Origin: Thermomicrobiales bacterium
GTDB taxonomy: Bacteria > Chloroflexota > Chloroflexia > Thermomicrobiales > UBA6265
Length of the DNA stretch: 7,421 nucleotides
Assembly: GCA_030447145.1 (NCBI GenBank)
Contig: JAUJLY010000132.1
Span: 1 to 7,421 of the forward strand
Direction: 5' to 3'
The notes under the pieces were generated by a model. It ran no database searches. It worked only from the letters and a program-made list of their open reading frames with translations, and was not told where the DNA came from. Shown here piece by piece: positions 5,604 to 7,421 of the stretch (position 1 is its first letter; each line of letters opens with the position of its first letter). The translations under genes and the position numbers were made by a program.

Positions 5604-5622
5604 TACACGGTTGGAGAACCAT

Positions 5623-5928
5623 ATGCCTAAAGTGGTGTTTTGGCATGCAGTGGGAGGATGGTATGTAGCTTGGGAGATGGGGATGGTCTTTCCGGTGGAG
5701 TGTGGGGTCGTCCCAAACACAAAGAAACAGGGTGACGAGTATCTATGTACCCATCACCCTGCTCTGTTTTGTCTGGTTATTGAATCTCTCTCCGAGGATC
5801 AGTTAGAACCTGCGACGAACCTTGGACTTCCGCAGCTTCTCGACTGCATACCCGTATTGTGCCGCGTCGGCGGGATGGCGTACGCGCTGGGGACTGGCGA
5901 CAGGCTGCGAGGGGTGAGGATAGAGTGA
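5623..5928 (+). CDS. Doubtful hypothetical ORF divergent from the cassette
   Basis: The ATG at 5623 has GGAG 6 nt upstream and would start MPKVVFWHAVGGWYVAWEMG. The first 60 residues are rich in aromatics and could be a small beta-rich protein. A divergent gene at this spot would be typical of an element regulator. Against it, the ORF runs through the hairpin at 5728-5761, and its last third is antisense to the conserved tail at 5803-5880, where the minus frame shows selection. No family is recognised. If the gene is real, its end is uncertain. Confidence 0.22.
   Translation: MPKVVFWHAVGGWYVAWEMGMVFPVECGVVPNTKKQGDEYLCTHHPALFCLVIESLSEDQLEPATNLGLPQLLDCIPVLCRVGGMAYALGTGDRLRGVRIE
5728..5761 (-). 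terminator. Bidirectional terminator-like hairpin
   Basis: CAGGGTGA (5728-5735) pairs perfectly with TCACCCTG (5754-5761) around an 18-nt loop. On the minus strand the stem is followed at once by TTTCTTTGTGTTT. On the plus strand it is followed by a weaker T-rich tract (CTCTGTTTTGT). It lies 42 nt beyond the minus-strand stop at 5803, the right place to end transcription of that gene before the cassette promoter. The long loop weakens the case. Confidence 0.42.
5803..5843 (-). repeat. Diverged direct repeat, copy 1 (partner 6979-7019)
   Basis: By hand alignment, 34 of 41 bases match the partner copy, including an unbroken run of 14 (TAGAACCTGCGACG) and one of 10 (TTGGACTTCC). The repeat covers the codons for the shared basic tail EKLRKSK(V/I)RRRF plus stop. 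Confidence 0.7.
5803..5880 (-). pseudogene. C-terminal tail of an unidentified protein, copy 1
   Basis: Read toward the TAA at 5803-5805, the last codons give HPADAAQYGYAVEKLRKSKVRRRF. The final 11 residues are nearly the same as those ending at 6979, and the nucleotide differences are mostly synonymous, which supports this reading frame as genuinely coding. The frame stays open further upstream to 6156, but that part is Pro/Ser/Arg-rich, lies antisense to a better-looking plus-strand ORF and does not look like protein. I therefore annotate only the supported tail. The HPADAxxYG run recalls C-termini of phage packaging ATPases (large terminase). That is a weak guess. Confidence 0.45.
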
Positions 5929-5937
5929 GGGTAGCGG

Positions 5938-6600
5938 GTGCCTAGCGGACGTCGGCAACTTCTGGCTCGCCTGCACGGCGATGCTCATCATCGTCAGTCG
6001 GCTTGTGCGCGAAGTCCGGTGGCGCTGTTCACTTACGCGCAGGGCGAGGAGCTGGAGGGCGTTGGTCCTGTCCGATTTCAGCCCATTGCGCCGTATAAAA
6101 CAGACCCAACCAAATGGCTGGACCTGCCGTGGATCGATCGCTACTCGGGCCAACAATTCCTGGTCGGTACCACAGCGGCAATGGCGAGCCTAGGACGGGC
6201 GAGGCTCAAGACCTATCGCGATGTGCTCAGAGAGTTCCGGAGGCATCCGGAGGCAAGGAGTTTCGGCCCGGATGGACGGCCATGCGACCGGCAGACGGTG
6301 GGACTGCTCGGGCGGCGGGTGGTGCAGGAGACGTACGTTGCCCATGTCGGCAAGGAGGCGAACAAGCTCGAGGAGGTGGAGACTGGGCTCGAACAGGATC
6401 CGGAGGCGATCTACACGGAGTACCACCGTCCGGATCGAGATGAGTGGACGACCGTCATCCTGCCTAGGCTGCTGGTCATGCACAACCACATCGTGGGACA
6501 CAGCTGCGCATCACAACTGAGCTCCGCTCGTTGCTTGGAACATAGCAATAGGCCATACATCGGCGTACGCCCCACCCCTAAAGAACACTTTGCACCGTAA
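5938..6600 (+). CDS. Unidentified conserved-looking protein, ends probably eroded
   Basis: The ORF is 220 codons from a GTG with GAGGG 6 nt upstream. Residues about 30-181 look truly coding: FTYAQGEELEGVGPVRF, TDPTKWLDLPWIDRYSG, RLKTYRDVLREFRRHPEA, FGPDGRPCDRQTVGLL, HVGKEANKLEEVETGL, then IYTEYHRPDRDEWTTVILPRLL. I recall similar blocks in uncharacterised actinobacterial and chloroflexal proteins, where the VILPxL stretch leads into a helix-turn-helix. I cannot name the family. Here, after residue 181, the text (HNHIVGHSCASQL...) shows no such helix-turn-helix and no protein character, and the first 29 residues (His/Arg/Gln-rich) are also unconvincing. The gene is therefore probably a truncated remnant. 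There are no membrane segments or signal peptide. It lies between the two minus-strand tail copies in a region of gene debris. Confidence 0.5.
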   Translation: MPSGRRQLLARLHGDAHHRQSACARSPVALFTYAQGEELEGVGPVRFQPIAPYKTDPTKWLDLPWIDRYSGQQFLVGTTAAMASLGRARLKTYRDVLREFRRHPEARSFGPDGRPCDRQTVGLLGRRVVQETYVAHVGKEANKLEEVETGLEQDPEAIYTEYHRPDRDEWTTVILPRLLVMHNHIVGHSCASQLSSARCLEHSNRPYIGVRPTPKEHFAP

Positions 6601-6978
6601 AGCATCAAGCGTGAGCTTGTGGCACCATGATCGGCTCTACGTGTGACACGAAAGTCGGTGATTCCCGCAAGCCGCTCAGGTGCAAATCAGTAATTTTACA
6701 GATGCATAATGTAGCCCTTGCCTGCCACGATAGGCTTAAGGCGCTCTTTTTACTGGCATGTGACCGTTGGACACATTCGGTCCCTGCATGCCATCATGGT
6801 TCTATTCAAAAAGCGGGAAGGGGGCCTGCTCGTCCATCGAAGCTGCATAAGTGACTTCTTGATTCAAGACGCTGCCCTGGCGATGTCCATATCGGAGAGG
6901 TGTTCCAATAACCAGTTGTCTTGAAAGGCGGTCCACCCTATCACCACGACCAGAATAGCTACACAGTGGGTCCTGGAA
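6601..6978. other. Non-coding stretch with small inverted repeats
   Basis: I see no gene here. Short ORFs on the plus strand (such as 6627-6854) lack ribosome sites and protein-like composition. The stretch holds a perfect small hairpin CAAGC-gtga-GCTTG (6606-6619) just after the preceding stop codon, and the larger inverted repeat at 6755-6792. It reads as decayed sequence between gene remnants. Confidence 0.5.
6755..6792. repeat. Two-tier inverted repeat
   Basis: GGCATG (6755-6760) pairs with CATGCC (6787-6792). Inside it, GACCG (6762-6766) pairs with CGGTC (6778-6782), leaving an 11-nt apical loop and an asymmetric 1-nt/4-nt internal loop. There is no T run after it on either strand. It could be a structured RNA element, a protein-binding site or chance. 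Confidence 0.35.
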
Positions 6979-7019
6979 CTAGAACCTGCGACGTATTTTG
7001 GACTTCCTCAACTTCTCGC
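6979..7019 (-). repeat. Diverged direct repeat, copy 2 (partner 5803-5843)
   Basis: Same orientation as its partner and about 1.18 kb away. The seven mismatches in 41 bases fall mostly at third or otherwise synonymous codon positions of the minus frame. Confidence 0.7.
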
Positions 7020-7122
7020 CCCTGGCCTTCCGATCCTCCTGGATCTTCTTCTCGGCCTCCTCGATCGACTTGTCCAGCGCGTCCGGATCGAACCAACTGT
7101 TCGGCCTGACGCGCTTCAGGCG
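6979..7122 (-). pseudogene. C-terminal tail of an unidentified protein, copy 2
   Basis: The open frame from just after a TAG at 7123-7125 down to the TAG at 6979-6981 gives 47 residues: RLKRVRPNSWFDPDALDKS, then a charged helix (IEEAEKKIQEDRKARG) and the basic end EKLRKSKIRRRF. There is no start codon with a ribosome site, so this is a 3' fragment, or the end of a gene broken by the upstream TAG. Against copy 1, CTG/TTG, CGG/AGG, AAG/AAA and TAA/TAG are all synonymous, and GTT/ATA is Val/Ile. That pattern is good evidence of past selection on protein. Residues before the shared tail differ from copy 1, so the two are paralogous ends or a recombined cassette end. Family unknown. Confidence 0.5.
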
Positions 7123-7421
7123 CTAGCCACACCTGTTACATACACACGAAGTACAGGACGTGAATAACGAGACGTTGATTTTGGCATAGGCTTTGAAACT
7201 GAAATCGGGGAGGTATAGATCAGTTTCGCGAAACCGCGAAAGAGTGCCAAAAACAGCCGTTTGTGAGACAAGGCAGGGACAGGCGATCGGCGGCGGCTTC
7301 CAGACCGATGCGGTCGGCCGATGCCGACATGGCTCGTGTGACGATGAGCACGATCAGCGTGCGACACTGAATCACGCGGGTGCCGGAGTCTTCCTGAAAG
7401 AACGAAGCCATGTGATGAACT
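7123..7421. other. Unassigned right edge, possibly a gene or insertion-sequence remnant
   Basis: Minus-strand ORFs cross this stretch (7116-7367 and 7220-7411). The second starts MASFFQEDSGTRVIQC and continues with an IVLIVTRAMSASADRIGLEAA run that could be a genuine helix, but it has no recognisable family and ends at an unremarkable point beside the palindrome at 7224-7241. I see no transposase motif, no terminal inverted repeat and no RNA gene. The sequence continues beyond the window, so the identity stays open. Confidence 0.35.
7224..7241. repeat. TTTCGCG/CGCGAAA palindromic hairpin
   Basis: TTTCGCG (7224-7230) and CGCGAAA (7235-7241) form a perfect 7-bp stem with an AAAC loop. The first ten bases (TTTCGCGAAA) are themselves a perfect palindrome. 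It could be an operator-like site, or part of a mobile-element end. Confidence 0.45.

Noticed and set aside
5881..6156. Upstream extension of the copy-1 tail ORF on the minus strand
   Set aside because: The sequence is Pro/Ser/Arg-rich and antisense to the convincing codons of the plus-strand protein. Only the last 25 or so codons are supported.
6627..6924. Two plus-strand ORFs of about 70 codons (6627-6854 and 6718-6924)
   Set aside because: Neither has a ribosome site or protein-like composition, and the region shows no other coding signal.
1..7421. CRISPR array, tRNA or rRNA genes
   Set aside because: I saw no regularly spaced repeats, no cloverleaf with a CCA-type end and no ribosomal RNA signature on either strand by eye.

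Overview
The window looks like bacterial chromosome of fairly high G+C interrupted by decayed mobile-element DNA. The receiver-domain style at the left edge (an orphan receiver opening with VVNDTQ) and the dynamin-like GTPase remind me of the Thermomicrobia/Sphaerobacter branch of Chloroflexota. That is recognition from memory, not a search, and should be held loosely.

Layout. (1) 1-391, minus strand: a response-regulator receiver domain, cut by the window edge and interrupted by one in-frame amber codon. (2) 392-662: a divergent intergenic region with small hairpins just upstream of the next gene. (3) 663-2522, plus strand: one large intact gene for a bacterial dynamin-like GTPase with all GTPase motifs and a hydrophobic membrane segment. 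(4) 2523-2681: a short convergent gap with tandem hairpins and no gene. (5) 5525 down to 2682, minus strand: a tightly packed, overlapping cassette. It reads two tiny CxxC proteins, a lysine-rich coiled-coil protein, a DUF5049-like protein with a cysteine cluster, a small unknown protein, and a large serine recombinase (resolvase, recombinase and zinc-ribbon domains). The recombinase is broken by two frameshifts: a 5-bp tandem duplication and a 1-nt loss in a G run. A plausible promoter for the cassette lies at 5576-5603. (6) 5526-7421: a poorly coding stretch of remnants. It holds two related C-terminal gene tails on the minus strand (stops at 5803 and 6979) that differ mostly by synonymous changes, a plus-strand ORF (5938-6600) whose middle looks truly coding but whose ends look eroded, a terminator-like hairpin, and several unexplained inverted repeats.

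How it fits together. The minus-strand cassette resembles the integrase-proximal module of a prophage or integrative element: small accessory genes read into a large serine recombinase that sits next to host genes. The remnants to its right could be the rest of the same element, now mostly lost. The recombinase lesions suggest the element can no longer move, unless they are assembly errors. The amber codon in the receiver gene is a third independent single-event lesion in 7.4 kb, so raw-read confirmation matters before drawing biological conclusions. I did not find a convincing new system. The most interesting leads are the possible split zinc-ribbon microprotein pair, the DUF5049-like gene in the recombinase operon, the duplicated conserved tail, and the unidentified 5938-6600 protein.
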